DNA of 64,000 nt from Shimia sp047124445 (GCF_047124445.1 NZ_CP138921.1:3844001-3908000), one strand, 5' to 3'; shown: positions 15,474 through 25,151, counted from the first letter of the stretch. Notes: generated by a model not told the origin, from the letters alone. Numbers and translations are program-made.

Positions 15474-18400
15474 TTGAAGACGACCTACACGATGAGCCCT
15501 TCCCCCGAGGAAAGCACAAGTTCCAAACAGAAAGGCTCCAGCCCGGTCGGGCGCGGGGGCGCCGGCACCTATATTGAGGGCCAGCTTGGCGCCTATTATC
15601 TCCTGCAGATGCTCGCTGGCAGCGACGCGCGCGGCCTCCCCAATGCCAGGATCGAGCGGGTGCAGCTTCAGGGCGAAAATGAAGGCTATGCCCTCGATGA
15701 CCTGATCGTGCACAGTGTTTCGGACAAAGGCACCTCGCTTCTCGAGATCCAGTCGAAACGCACAATCCGTTTTTCGCCCAAAGACACTATCTTTCAAGAC
15801 GTCTGCGGACAGATCGTGCGCAGCAATCCCGCTCAGAAGCCGACGGACCGCCATTTACTGGCGGTTGCGACCCAGCGAACTAGCTTTGCTATCTCTGGCC
15901 CGTATCAGGACGTGCTCGAATGGGCGCGCAGAGCGGAAAGTGGCGTCCAATTTTTCGCGCGGTTAGCCCTCCCAGGTGTCGCCAGCGAGGAGATGCGTAG
16001 TTTCGCCAAAGCATTCCGCAGCAATCTTGTGGCTCATGGAGTGGCGGACGAGGACGAAGCCGTCTGGGCCATATTCCGCAGGTTCATGATCCTTGAGTTC
16101 GATTTCGAGTCGGCTGCACCGGAGGCGAAGGCCCATGCTCTGACACTGGCCCGTCAGGTTCTCGCGCCGGACGATGCGACACGTGCCGAGGCACTTTGGA
16201 GCAATCTCATCGAAATCGTCATCGAGACGGGCAAGGCCGGTGGCTCGGTCACGCGCCAATCGCTCACCGAGAGACTGACGACGCGTGGCTTCCACCTAGT
16301 AGGCGATCAGAATTTCTCGCTCGCCCGCGCCAAGCTGGCGGAGATGTCGCGCCACGCACTCATGGAGATCGGTACCACTGTCGGCGGCGTCAATCTCCCC
16401 CGCCTCGGCGCGCTTGCCGATCTCGAGAAAGCACGCGACGGGCATCGCTTCATCGAGATCACTGGCAAACCGGGGGTGGGAAAATCGTGGGTCTTGAGAC
16501 ATCTTGCTGAGCGGATAGGCCATGAGGGCCATGTCATCGTCCTTGATCCCGTAGGCACGCCCGACGGGGGATGGTCGGCGCTCGCGCAACGTCTCGAAAT
16601 GCCCGGGACCGCCAAGAATTTCTTGTGGGACCTGGCGGCCGGTGGCGGCGGGGTCTTGTTCATCGACGGCCTTGAGATGTTCACGTCCGTCGAGCGCCGC
16701 CGCACAGTGAATGACTTGCTGCGCGAGATTGCAGAGGTCCCAGGCTTCTCCGTAGTCGTGTCCAAACGGCCCGATGTCGGCGTCGAAGACACTGGCTGGG
16801 TCGCCGAAGACGCACTCGCGAAGTTGGGTACGCCCTGCCAAGTGGTCGTGGGCGAACTGAACGATGACGAAGTTGCAGCCCTGAGCACTGCCGCTCCGGA
16901 GCTACGCGCACTGCTGGAAAGGGATCATCCGGCCGCGAGCATTGCGCGCAATCTCTATCGATTGGCTCAGTTGCTCAAGGTCCCGAAATCGGCCAAAATT
17001 CGAACTGAAGCAGCGCTTGCCGATCGTTGGTGGAAGAGTGCTGATGGCGCAAAGTCAAATGATGTTCGCCCGGCGCAACGGCTTTTGGCCGAGCTCGCAG
17101 AAGCGGCGCTGGCAGGGCAGGACTTGATCGAGGCGGCGGCGGACACGCCGGCACGAACCCACTTACAGCGTAGCCTGACCCTGTCCGAACCGAGGCGTGA
17201 CCGTCTCAGCTTCTACCATGACGTGCTCCGTGACTGGGCGATCGGCGCGCGTCTCAATGAAGACATCACTTTGCTCGACAGCGTCGATCTTTCGGTGCCA
17301 CCATCGCCACGGGTGGCGCGGGGCATCGAGTTTGCTGGGCGCTTCGCACTCGAACAGCAACCGGACGGCTCGAACTGGACGGCCCTCCTTGGGGCCCTCT
17401 CGCGACCAGGTGCCCATGATGCATGGCGTCGCCAAGCGCTCATGGCGATCGTGCGATCCGAGCTGTCGTCGCACCTTCTGAACAGCTGCCGCGCCGCATT
17501 GCTTGCCGACGGGGGCACGCTACTCGTCGAGATCTGTACCGCCATCGTCGCGACCGAAACGATCTCGGCTGCATCCGCCTTCAAGAAGATCGCCGCGAAG
17601 GGCGTTGAGCTTCCTGTCGAGGCACCGGGCTCTTTGCGCATCGCCACGACGCTATCGGCGCCCACGGTTCTCGCGTGGTGCGCTGTGAATGCCAGCGAAA
17701 TTCCAGTGCAAGCGATCGCTGCCATCGTGAAGCTCGCTGAAGTCCAGTTCCTCACGATTATGAGCGTCCGCGAACTCGGACAGGCAACGGCGAAGATGCT
17801 CTTCGGTTGGCTGATGCAGCTCGACTTGCGTGACACCAGCATCACGATCCCGGGTGCCGCGGATGCGCCACGGTTAGAACGCCAGTCGCGCACAACGATG
17901 ATCGAGGATCTTCGAACCATGGCGCTTCTTATGGCGTCACACGCGTCGGATGACACGAAAGCCTATTTGACAGCGATCGCGAAAGAAGAAGATCACTACA
18001 AGGTCAAGGCAATTCGGCCGTTCAGCAAGACGTTGGCCAGCGTCGCGCCGAACGAGCTTGCGGCGCTAATCACGTCCAGTCTTATTGAACAGCCACGTCG
18101 AGGCCGATCACGACGGGATTCCCTGAACGGCGCGTTCGGCTTTGCGGATACCGACTACATGCCGGTGTCGCCAGCGCAGCCTCCTTTTCTCGACTTGCTC
18201 GATGCAGACCCCGAGATCGGCCTCGGCCTAATCCGAACACTCGTTGACGCGGCGGTCGCGCACCGTGCGGATGGCATGAAGGCGGGAACGGACGGCTTTA
18301 CGATCGTCTTCGACGGGAAGCCGCGCTTCTTTCCATGGGTGCAGACCTATTACTGGTCACGTTCCAGCCAAGCGCAGGGATACGCTGCATCGTCTGGCCT

Positions 18401-20636
18401 AATGGCGCTCGAAGCCTGGTCACAAGAGCGCCTCGACAGGGGCGAAGATGTTGACGCGGTTCTCAGGGACATCCTCGGACCGGAAGGTAGCTGCGCCGCC
18501 TATCTGCTGATCGCGCTCGACGTGCTGCTATCGCATTGGCCAGCGACGCGCGATGCGCTCGTGCCTTTTGTGGCTAACCCCGACCTGATTGCCAATGATC
18601 GCACCCGCTTGACGTTGGAGAGGCTTGGGGACGCGATGATGCTGCAGGAGGAGCCCAAAGGCCGAGTCATGCTTGCCGACCTCGCGAAGCGCCAATCGCG
18701 CTCCATCTCGCTTGAGCGACTAATCCCCTATTTCATCAGCGAGGATGACCCCGGGCAGAAGGTGCGCTCCTTGTTGGCACAGGCAGTCGAAAAAGCCGGC
18801 TCGTATAGTGACAACGCGAATTTCGGCGATCCCGCGTTCATGGGATCCTATGCACTCAATATGCTCGACCGGACGAACTGGGTGGAGGTCGAAGGAGGCC
18901 TCGCTTACAAGTCGCCACCGGCTGAGGCCGAGCATCTCGAACGCCTCGAGGCCCGCCGACAGGCGCATGAGCGTTCCAGCACGATTGAGGTGAGAATTCA
19001 GTTGGCTATCAGCGATCCATCGAAAGGTTCGCCGGACTTGGCGCGCGAGGCCGTCGAATACGCTGCCGGCGATCTGCCTGACTATAGCGATACAGATTAT
19101 CTTAAGTCACGATCGACGCGGTTGATTTCGACGGCCATGCTTGTTGCGCGGGACGGTGAGGATACTCTCCTTGACGAGCATGAGGACTGGGTTCGGACCG
19201 TGATTGCCACCGCCTTGGCGGAAGAGGTCGACCGCTACGGCTCGAAAGAGCGGCTGGACTACAATCGCCCGGCGCAGGGCATATGCGCTCTAATCCATCT
19301 TTGGCATCGGAGACGGCGGGTCGAGGACCGCGACCAGCTACTGAGAACCATCGCTCGACAAGACCAGGCCGCCGTCGTTTCCATAGCGGCAGCACATGCG
19401 AGCATCAGAGATGCCGATCCGCGACTGATCAAAGCTGCAATCCGTATCGCTTTCACCTGCTGCCGTTGGCGTTGGAATCCCTATGACGAGGACGCCTCTA
19501 ATCGAGAGGCTTACGAGGAGGACAAAGCGGGGAAGGACGCTGACGCGGTTGCATCCGAGATCGCTTGGCTCGATGGCGGACCTGAGCCGACTTGGCCGGA
19601 GCTTCCGGAAGATACACCGTCATTCTCGCGTCAGCCGCGTGCGATTGTCTCACCGAACAGTGAACATATTGACCTCCTGCGTGACGATGTCTCCCTGAGG
19701 CGTAGCTCCAGGGAGGCGGTCGTTCACGCCAACGACCAAGAGCTTTCACGGTGGTTGAGTCTGCTCAATGTTGAAGGATGCGCTCGGCCGGGCTGGTACC
19801 TTGAGATCATTGAATCTTATGCGCCTTGGTCAGCACGAATGAATGGTCACGGCTATTCCGCTGATGCTGAACTCAGTCAGACGCCAAGCGATTGGAACAA
19901 TCAGTTCTACGCCCTGGTATCATCTGCCTTGATGGACGCCGCGGAGGATCAGTTCTGGTCGTTTCTTAAGCCGATAACTGAGCTACCTGATAGGTCATTT
20001 TGCGATGTTGCTGAAACGGTCATACATGCCGCTGATGTTCACTATTTCAATGAGCCGCATCGGCCGTCAGCTCGGGCGTCCGCTTTGCGGCAGAAGATGG
20101 TTGCGCGGGCGATTGAGCTGAATCGATGGTCTTGGGATCGTCGCCGGTTAGAACTCGGGATCGACTTACAAACCGGTCCAATGATCGGTACGTTGCTGAT
20201 GAACCTCCACAACCCATTTTCTGGATCAAAATCTTATCTCGTTCCGGCTGTCTTCGACCGGGTTGATCCGCTTCTTGAAACGCTACGCCCGATGATTTCA
20301 GGCGGTCCTACGGCCTTCATCGCACTCTGCACGATGAACACCCTGAACGTTGCTCCGACAGCACGACATCTCGATTTCCTCTTGAACGCGGTCGAAACTT
20401 GGCTCGATGTAACGAACGGCGACCGCTCGATGTGGCATGAGCTCGGTATCGGTCGAAAAGTCGCTGAATGGTTGAAGGCGGCGGCGGTCGATGATCCCTC
20501 TCTGTATGGTCAGTCTCACCTGTCACGCAGCCGCATCGATGCCATCCTTGGGCGTCTCGTCAGCTTGGGCGTATCAGAGGCCCACGAGCTGGAAGTTAGG
20601 ATCCAAACGGAAGCGAACAGTCAAACCCCACGTTGA
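15474..20636 (+). CDS. Giant STAND NTPase with N-terminal PD-(D/E)XK (DUF4297/Cap4-like) nuclease domain; predicted antiphage protein
   Basis: A 1720-residue protein. Residues ~28-120 look like a DUF4297/Cap4-type restriction nuclease: GTYIEGQLGAYYLL with Glu35, a DDLIVH strand with Asp75/76, then LLEIQSK with the Glu91-x-Gln93-x-Lys95 triad. Residues ~320-600 form a STAND-type P-loop module: Walker A GKPGVGKS (331-338), Walker B GVLFIDGLE (393-401), a VVVSKRPD sensor strand (~427-434) and a winged-helix-like SFYHDVLRDWAIGARL segment (~580). The remaining ~1100 residues are helical and probably a repeat-like sensor. This nuclease-NTPase-sensor order is that of Avs-like defence proteins, which recognise a phage protein and then cut nucleic acid. 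Start: TTG at 15474 with AGGA just before; ATG at 15492 is an alternative. It lies between virD4 and the virB operon, as cargo. Confidence 0.8.
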   Translation: MKTTYTMSPSPEESTSSKQKGSSPVGRGGAGTYIEGQLGAYYLLQMLAGSDARGLPNARIERVQLQGENEGYALDDLIVHSVSDKGTSLLEIQSKRTIRFSPKDTIFQDVCGQIVRSNPAQKPTDRHLLAVATQRTSFAISGPYQDVLEWARRAESGVQFFARLALPGVASEEMRSFAKAFRSNLVAHGVADEDEAVWAIFRRFMILEFDFESAAPEAKAHALTLARQVLAPDDATRAEALWSNLIEIVIETGKAGGSVTRQSLTERLTTRGFHLVGDQNFSLARAKLAEMSRHALMEIGTTVGGVNLPRLGALADLEKARDGHRFIEITGKPGVGKSWVLRHLAERIGHEGHVIVLDPVGTPDGGWSALAQRLEMPGTAKNFLWDLAAGGGGVLFIDGLEMFTSVERRRTVNDLLREIAEVPGFSVVVSKRPDVGVEDTGWVAEDALAKLGTPCQVVVGELNDDEVAALSTAAPELRALLERDHPAASIARNLYRLAQLLKVPKSAKIRTEAALADRWWKSADGAKSNDVRPAQRLLAELAEAALAGQDLIEAAADTPARTHLQRSLTLSEPRRDRLSFYHDVLRDWAIGARLNEDITLLDSVDLSVPPSPRVARGIEFAGRFALEQQPDGSNWTALLGALSRPGAHDAWRRQALMAIVRSELSSHLLNSCRAALLADGGTLLVEICTAIVATETISAASAFKKIAAKGVELPVEAPGSLRIATTLSAPTVLAWCAVNASEIPVQAIAAIVKLAEVQFLTIMSVRELGQATAKMLFGWLMQLDLRDTSITIPGAADAPRLERQSRTTMIEDLRTMALLMASHASDDTKAYLTAIAKEEDHYKVKAIRPFSKTLASVAPNELAALITSSLIEQPRRGRSRRDSLNGAFGFADTDYMPVSPAQPPFLDLLDADPEIGLGLIRTLVDAAVAHRADGMKAGTDGFTIVFDGKPRFFPWVQTYYWSRSSQAQGYAASSGLMALEAWSQERLDRGEDVDAVLRDILGPEGSCAAYLLIALDVLLSHWPATRDALVPFVANPDLIANDRTRLTLERLGDAMMLQEEPKGRVMLADLAKRQSRSISLERLIPYFISEDDPGQKVRSLLAQAVEKAGSYSDNANFGDPAFMGSYALNMLDRTNWVEVEGGLAYKSPPAEAEHLERLEARRQAHERSSTIEVRIQLAISDPSKGSPDLAREAVEYAAGDLPDYSDTDYLKSRSTRLISTAMLVARDGEDTLLDEHEDWVRTVIATALAEEVDRYGSKERLDYNRPAQGICALIHLWHRRRRVEDRDQLLRTIARQDQAAVVSIAAAHASIRDADPRLIKAAIRIAFTCCRWRWNPYDEDASNREAYEEDKAGKDADAVASEIAWLDGGPEPTWPELPEDTPSFSRQPRAIVSPNSEHIDLLRDDVSLRRSSREAVVHANDQELSRWLSLLNVEGCARPGWYLEIIESYAPWSARMNGHGYSADAELSQTPSDWNNQFYALVSSALMDAAEDQFWSFLKPITELPDRSFCDVAETVIHAADVHYFNEPHRPSARASALRQKMVARAIELNRWSWDRRRLELGIDLQTGPMIGTLLMNLHNPFSGSKSYLVPAVFDRVDPLLETLRPMISGGPTAFIALCTMNTLNVAPTARHLDFLLNAVETWLDVTNGDRSMWHELGIGRKVAEWLKAAAVDDPSLYGQSHLSRSRIDAILGRLVSLGVSEAHELEVRIQTEANSQTPR

Positions 20637-20730
20637 TAGGCTCGCAGTCTGGACACTACGATGGTGCCGGACCAGCCGTACGAGGGGCTATTGGCCTGCC
20701 GCGAACCGCTACGCAAGTTTGTCCTGTCCG

Positions 20731-21468
20731 TCACGGTATTTCGACGACGAAGCCTTCGGGCGGCTTGTAAAGTAAAGATCGTTTGATGCGCGCTTCGTCG
20801 ATACCGGTTCTAGCGACAATCTCGTCCTTAAAAGTGCAGAAATCTTTGTAGGACATACGAGGATCGATCATGAACTGGTCGAACACTGCATGGGGATTGA
20901 GTTCGTATTTATAAACGCCGCCGTCGTGCTTGCTGTTTTGACCTTCGAAATAGATCAGCCGAACTTCGTCCTCGTGCTCGAAAGCATCCCGTTTCTTGAG
21001 AAGGGACCTTGCAACGGCTTCGGCGTTCAGACCGTCCTTGAACACCGTGCGCGCGAATTTCTTGAGCTTAAAATCGGGCGGATAGTCGACCTTGCCGATG
21101 AAGCAGCTATCGTTGGTCACACCCTTGTTGGCAGCGCAAAGGCTGTCGATCAGTCTGCCAACTGTTGTTCTGACTCGCACGGCATTCGTTTTCGGCGAGT
21201 AGATCCGCCACATTGCATCCGATCTCTTCTTGAGCGTCCAGCACTGGCCGTAGACATCCTCGTGGAAGGCGAACTCTCCGGTCTCGCCAGCGGCGGTGCG
21301 GACAGGCGACCTCAAGATGAAATTCTCGAACGGGTCTTCCCACATGGTCGGCCAGACCAAGGCGTTCTTCTTCTCGCCAAAGAGTTCAAAGAAGCGATTG
21401 CGCGGGAACACCCTGTAGATGGTGGTGCGCCGTGTGATGTCGCCGATAATTGTGCTGTGTTTTGCCAT
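20731..21468 (-). CDS. DUF2971 family protein
   Basis: A 245-residue protein with the DUF2971 pattern: an N-terminal IYRVFPRNRFFELFGEKKN segment, then LVWPTMWEDPFE, a CWTLKKRSDAMWRIYS core (~residues 76-91), and DAFEHEDEVRLIYFE near the C-terminal third. The core strongly recalls family members whose conserved Trp, Asp and Arg residues form a pocket of unknown activity. The ATG follows the stop of the phospholipase-D-type gene with no gap (TGAATG), so the two are translated together. DUF2971 genes are often found among defence genes; no mechanism is established from this sequence. Confidence 0.85.
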   Translation of the reverse strand: MAKHSTIIGDITRRTTIYRVFPRNRFFELFGEKKNALVWPTMWEDPFENFILRSPVRTAAGETGEFAFHEDVYGQCWTLKKRSDAMWRIYSPKTNAVRVRTTVGRLIDSLCAANKGVTNDSCFIGKVDYPPDFKLKKFARTVFKDGLNAEAVARSLLKKRDAFEHEDEVRLIYFEGQNSKHDGGVYKYELNPHAVFDQFMIDPRMSYKDFCTFKDEIVARTGIDEARIKRSLLYKPPEGFVVEIP

Positions 21469-22737
21469 TCAGGCTCCTTTCACATCGAAGCCGAGGAACC
21501 GCAATGCTTTGGCCATGCGTCCGTTCATCGGCGGGCATTCGTCGGGTTTGACAGTACCGTAGAGTTCGAGGGCGCAGAAATAAGCAAAGCGCTTCAGCTT
21601 GATCGAGCGGTCATAGAGTACATCGTGGAAGCGTTGGATGAAATCGCCGGGGCCGTGCAGTAGGTAGGTCAATGTAGATTTTACGCGGTCGACATCTTCG
21701 TTGTTTGCCCTCCAGAATTCAGCGGGAAGGTTTTTCAGGCCTCCTTTGACGAAGCGCAGCTGTTCTGTGAAGGCATGCAGTGACATCAGGCCGTCAGTGA
21801 TTTCTTCCTTGCTGGCCGCTTCGATTGCCTCGCGTGTGCCGAATGTTCGTTTCACCGTCTCAAGCCAGGCGGCGTAGTCCTCCGGCACCTTGTTATTGGC
21901 AGCATCAACCCATTCCTGCGCGTAGTGCATGATCTCCTTGCGGCGGTCTTCGGTGCTGCGCAGCGGGGCAGCCTGCCATGCCTCATCGCCGATCACATGG
22001 GTCAGTCTGACGTAGTTCAGGAAGCGGTTGGTCTCGTTTTCGATACTGACATTTGCGAGATCAGGTCGGCGATATCCATGTTCGTCGAGGATCGTCGTCA
22101 CCTCGCTGAAGGCAGGGCGGTACTGTTCGTAGACTTCCTGCCTTAGGGTTTCCAAAAATACGCGTTCGCTGGATTTCTCGTGACTTTTGACGTTGATGTT
22201 GTGTGGCTGCGCTTGTCCCAGCGCGGCCTCGATCTCCTTTTCAGGATCGGGCGTGCGCCGTTTCAGTTCATTGTAGGTTTTCTCGAAGGTGTCGAGCTTT
22301 TCCCGCGTCAGGACCTGCCCGGCATCCCAAAGCTCGATAAATAGTGCGCGGATGTCGTCGACGGCGTCGGCATTATCGTCACGCTCGAGGCGAATGACCG
22401 CTTCGCGGTTGGCGCGGAGGCCGCCATCGGTCAGGTTTGACGAGCCCAGCAGGGCAGCTTGGTCGAAGATGTAGATTTTTGCGTGGAACCGGCTGGTTAG
22501 GTAGCGGATCGCGATACCCGGCACTTCGAATAGCTTGCGCAGTGCTTGCGGGCTGGTCGCTTCGTTCAGACCGATGAGCAACTGTACCGTCTTGCCCTCT
22601 CGTGCTGCCTTCAGAAGCTGGTCGGGCTGCGTAAAATAGGGTGCTGCCAGATGCAGCCGCGATGACTCCGCAATCAGGTGCGTGAAGGGATTGATGACAA
22701 AGTCTTTATTGGGACCATTTGAAAATATCCTGCTCAT
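21469..22737 (-). CDS. Phospholipase D-like nuclease-family protein
   Basis: A 422-residue protein with one HKD motif in its N-terminal part: FHAKIYIFDQAALLGSSN at about residues 84-101 (H-x-K-x4-D followed by GSSN), as in PLD-type nucleases such as the effector domains of several restriction and abortive systems. PLD nucleases usually work as dimers, so a single motif is enough. The remaining ~270 residues are helical and unassigned. The ATG at 22737 is preferred to one 12 bp upstream because GAGGAG precedes it by four bases. It is coupled to the DUF2971 gene and points away from the STAND gene. I infer a two-gene defence or toxin unit. Confidence 0.8.
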   Translation of the reverse strand: MSRIFSNGPNKDFVINPFTHLIAESSRLHLAAPYFTQPDQLLKAAREGKTVQLLIGLNEATSPQALRKLFEVPGIAIRYLTSRFHAKIYIFDQAALLGSSNLTDGGLRANREAVIRLERDDNADAVDDIRALFIELWDAGQVLTREKLDTFEKTYNELKRRTPDPEKEIEAALGQAQPHNINVKSHEKSSERVFLETLRQEVYEQYRPAFSEVTTILDEHGYRRPDLANVSIENETNRFLNYVRLTHVIGDEAWQAAPLRSTEDRRKEIMHYAQEWVDAANNKVPEDYAAWLETVKRTFGTREAIEAASKEEITDGLMSLHAFTEQLRFVKGGLKNLPAEFWRANNEDVDRVKSTLTYLLHGPGDFIQRFHDVLYDRSIKLKRFAYFCALELYGTVKPDECPPMNGRMAKALRFLGFDVKGA

Positions 22738-22945
22738 ACCGCTCCTCATTGAAATGCCGTTCGGGAACTTTCTACGAGCGCTTCCGTCACGTGACTACTC
22801 TATATGGCGTATATCCAGTCGGCGAAGTGTGATGCCTTCTTGCTGTGGAATTCGCGAATGCAGCGAATGGTAGGTTCGGCGCGCTGCGTCGCAGCATTCT
22901 AAAGTTCAGTCGAAAGTCCAGATTGGGCCGACTGCATGAGGCCGA

Positions 22946-23917
22946 CTAGCAGTAGTCATCGAATGTTTCGCCACCTTCCCAGGGCAATCCTTGAGCTTCA
23001 GTCAGAGCCTTTTCCGCTCCGTCACGCATAAAAAACGTGCCCTGACTCTCATGAACAAAAAATCCGTTTTCAAAGGTGATTTTTGAGATTGACCATGGTT
23101 TGATGGCATCCTCTCCGTGTTCGCCGAGCAAGTAGATGGCATTGTCTCCACCGATCATCGCCACGTCTCCGACTTTTGTTTCTCCCCAAGGGGAAATCAC
23201 TGCGACCGCTCCCTTTACCAAACGGGAAAGGTATTCTTTGAGTGGATGTTCGGTCTTAGTTTCGGGACAAAGAGGAAACTCAGCTGGCACGCGCCAGTTG
23301 CGCTGAAGTGCACCAACCGTTTTGGATGCAACCAGTTCTTCAACTGGTTCTACAACCGTTTTCTGGCCCCGGCCGAAAATCCAGTCGCCAAGTCGACCTC
23401 CTGTTGAGGTGCTTTCGGACCCCGCCCAGGAAAGCATTCGCTGCAGACTGTTGTCAGCCTCTGATGGTGAGACGCTCCTCATCCACTCGAAATCTGCAGT
23501 GAGCGTTCCATTCTTCGGGTTTCGCGGGTCAGCGAGAAACTCCTCAATGCTACCATACAAATTTTGGATCCGCTTAGCAGTGATCGGGTTTAGGAGAATA
23601 TTCTCTAGTCGCGTGACCCAACGTAGGTTTTCAGGGCGGTTGTTTCGGCGGTTCGTATCGATGTGATCTACCACATGGCTCTTGCTCGGTTGTTCTCCAT
23701 GAAATGCTGTCGCAACAATCCGATGAAGTTTGTGATCCGAGATCGTCATATAGCCATCGCTTTTGCTTGGATTTCCAAAAGTCCAAGTCTCATCAAGCGG
23801 TCGCTTCCTCTGATCTTGCCGTGCATGGCGAAGGACCGAACCATTATCGCGAACGCAATAGCTTTCCCCACGATAAATACATTCAACTTCTGTGTTGAAA
23901 ATCGCCAATCCTTCCAC
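22946..23917 (-). CDS. HNH endonuclease family protein
   Basis: A 323-residue protein. Residues ~64-107 form an HNH_3-type core, LHRIVATAF, then VVDHIDTNRRNNRPENLRWV, with the DH dyad and the two asparagines of homing-type HNH nucleases. Residues 1-60 resemble the strand-rich module that often precedes it. The C-terminal 200 residues are unassigned and include beta-rich segments (GAVAVISPWGETKVGDVAMIG). GTG at 23917 is the start, with GGAG seven bases upstream. The protein is longer than phage homing HNH proteins, so a restriction or toxin role with a separate sensing domain is possible. The same strand as the PLD/DUF2971 pair, 208 bp away. Confidence 0.82.
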   Translation of the reverse strand: MEGLAIFNTEVECIYRGESYCVRDNGSVLRHARQDQRKRPLDETWTFGNPSKSDGYMTISDHKLHRIVATAFHGEQPSKSHVVDHIDTNRRNNRPENLRWVTRLENILLNPITAKRIQNLYGSIEEFLADPRNPKNGTLTADFEWMRSVSPSEADNSLQRMLSWAGSESTSTGGRLGDWIFGRGQKTVVEPVEELVASKTVGALQRNWRVPAEFPLCPETKTEHPLKEYLSRLVKGAVAVISPWGETKVGDVAMIGGDNAIYLLGEHGEDAIKPWSISKITFENGFFVHESQGTFFMRDGAEKALTEAQGLPWEGGETFDDYC

Positions 23918-24180
23918 GATCGGGCTCCTTCAAAGTCTTTCAGCATGTCAAGTGGGCCATCTTCGACCCTGAAATCGAAATGGTGTGCTGAGATCACGGC
24001 ATCAAGGTTGAGAGGCCAGTTTGGCTGCTCGGCAACGCAGCATCAAGCTCGGCTTCAATGTTCGTAAGGGCCAGTAGAGCTGGGATTGGGAATGATTTCG
24101 GGTGGGCAATATAATGCTAAGGCATCGCGTATAAGGTTGAAATATGGTTGATGTTAGCGGGGCAGAGACCGGATTGAACT

Positions 24181-25047
24181 ATGACGATGCTAGATGATGA
24201 AGACCTGCAAACACTTCAGCATGAAGTTCAGCGGTTGCTGGGTCGATGCATGTTACGGCTACAACAGTATGAGCGGTTGATCAAAGCCATGGTGGCGCAT
24301 CATAAGGTTTCTGGACCGTTTCATGACTTGGAGCGGGCAAGGGCCGCGCAGATTGACGAAACGGCCCGTATGACGCTCGGCACTTTGGTTGGTGATCTTC
24401 TTGGATCGTATGTCGTTGCCGATGAGTTCGACCTTCCCGAAAAGACGACAGCTAGCTCTCCTGAGAACGTCAATTGGTTCGCCATGCAGATGTCACTTAG
24501 TTTGCCGGACGCGGAGTTCACCCGGGTCGAGAGCGAACTGAGAGAAATGGTACTTCTAAGGAACAATTTGGTTCATCACTTTATCGACCAGCACGACCTC
24601 TGGAGCTCGGATGGATGTCGTCGCGCGAAAGATGCGCTAGTCATCGCATACACCCGCATCGACCAACACTTCGGGCAACTTCGGGAATGGGCTGAAGGCA
24701 TGGAGAAAATGCGGCAGGCGTTGTCAGAGATCTTGCAGTCGGAGGAATTTAAAGACGTTTTTGTTAACGGAATTGCTCCCGATGGAAAAGTAAATTGGGA
24801 CGCCTCGGGCATTGCGAACGCCTTGCGAGAAGCATTTCGTGCATTAGCTGTCGATGGATGGGCACCTGTGGCTGAGGCTGGCAAATGGGTTGCCAAGCTT
24901 CACCCTGAACAACTGCCTGCAAAGTATGGATGCCAAAGTTGGCGGCAGGTTGTGCATAATGCATCCATCTTGGAGCTTCGGTATCTTGAAATAGATGGAC
25001 AGCGCACTGCCTGTTATCGTGAGAAGGATAGTTCCGCGACGCACTAA
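24181..25047 (+). CDS. HEPN-like / OST-HTH-associated (LOTUS) domain protein
   Basis: A 288-residue protein with two parts. The N-terminal ~175 residues are all-helical and contain EMVLLRNNLVHHFIDQHD near residues 122-139, matching the RNxxxH motif of HEPN RNases and HEPN-like folds. The C-terminal ~75 residues (ANALREAFRALAVDGWAPV, then GKWVAKLHPEQLPAKYGCQSW) match the OST-HTH-associated domain that accompanies RNA-binding LOTUS domains in bacteria. Known parts: HEPN domains often cut RNA, and LOTUS-type domains bind RNA. Inferred: an RNA-targeting toxin or defence effector. A plus-strand gene of its own at the right edge of the cargo block; no partner antitoxin (MNT-type) is next to it. The RNxxxH call rests on one motif. 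Confidence 0.7.
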   Translation: MTMLDDEDLQTLQHEVQRLLGRCMLRLQQYERLIKAMVAHHKVSGPFHDLERARAAQIDETARMTLGTLVGDLLGSYVVADEFDLPEKTTASSPENVNWFAMQMSLSLPDAEFTRVESELREMVLLRNNLVHHFIDQHDLWSSDGCRRAKDALVIAYTRIDQHFGQLREWAEGMEKMRQALSEILQSEEFKDVFVNGIAPDGKVNWDASGIANALREAFRALAVDGWAPVAEAGKWVAKLHPEQLPAKYGCQSWRQVVHNASILELRYLEIDGQRTACYREKDSSATH

Positions 25048-25151
25048 TAATTTCGCTAACGTCTCATGATACTATGTTTTATCCCACAGCCGCTTTGAAG
25101 TCTGCATGGCTACAAGCTCGATCTTGTGATTGCAGGGCAAGTGCTGAAACT

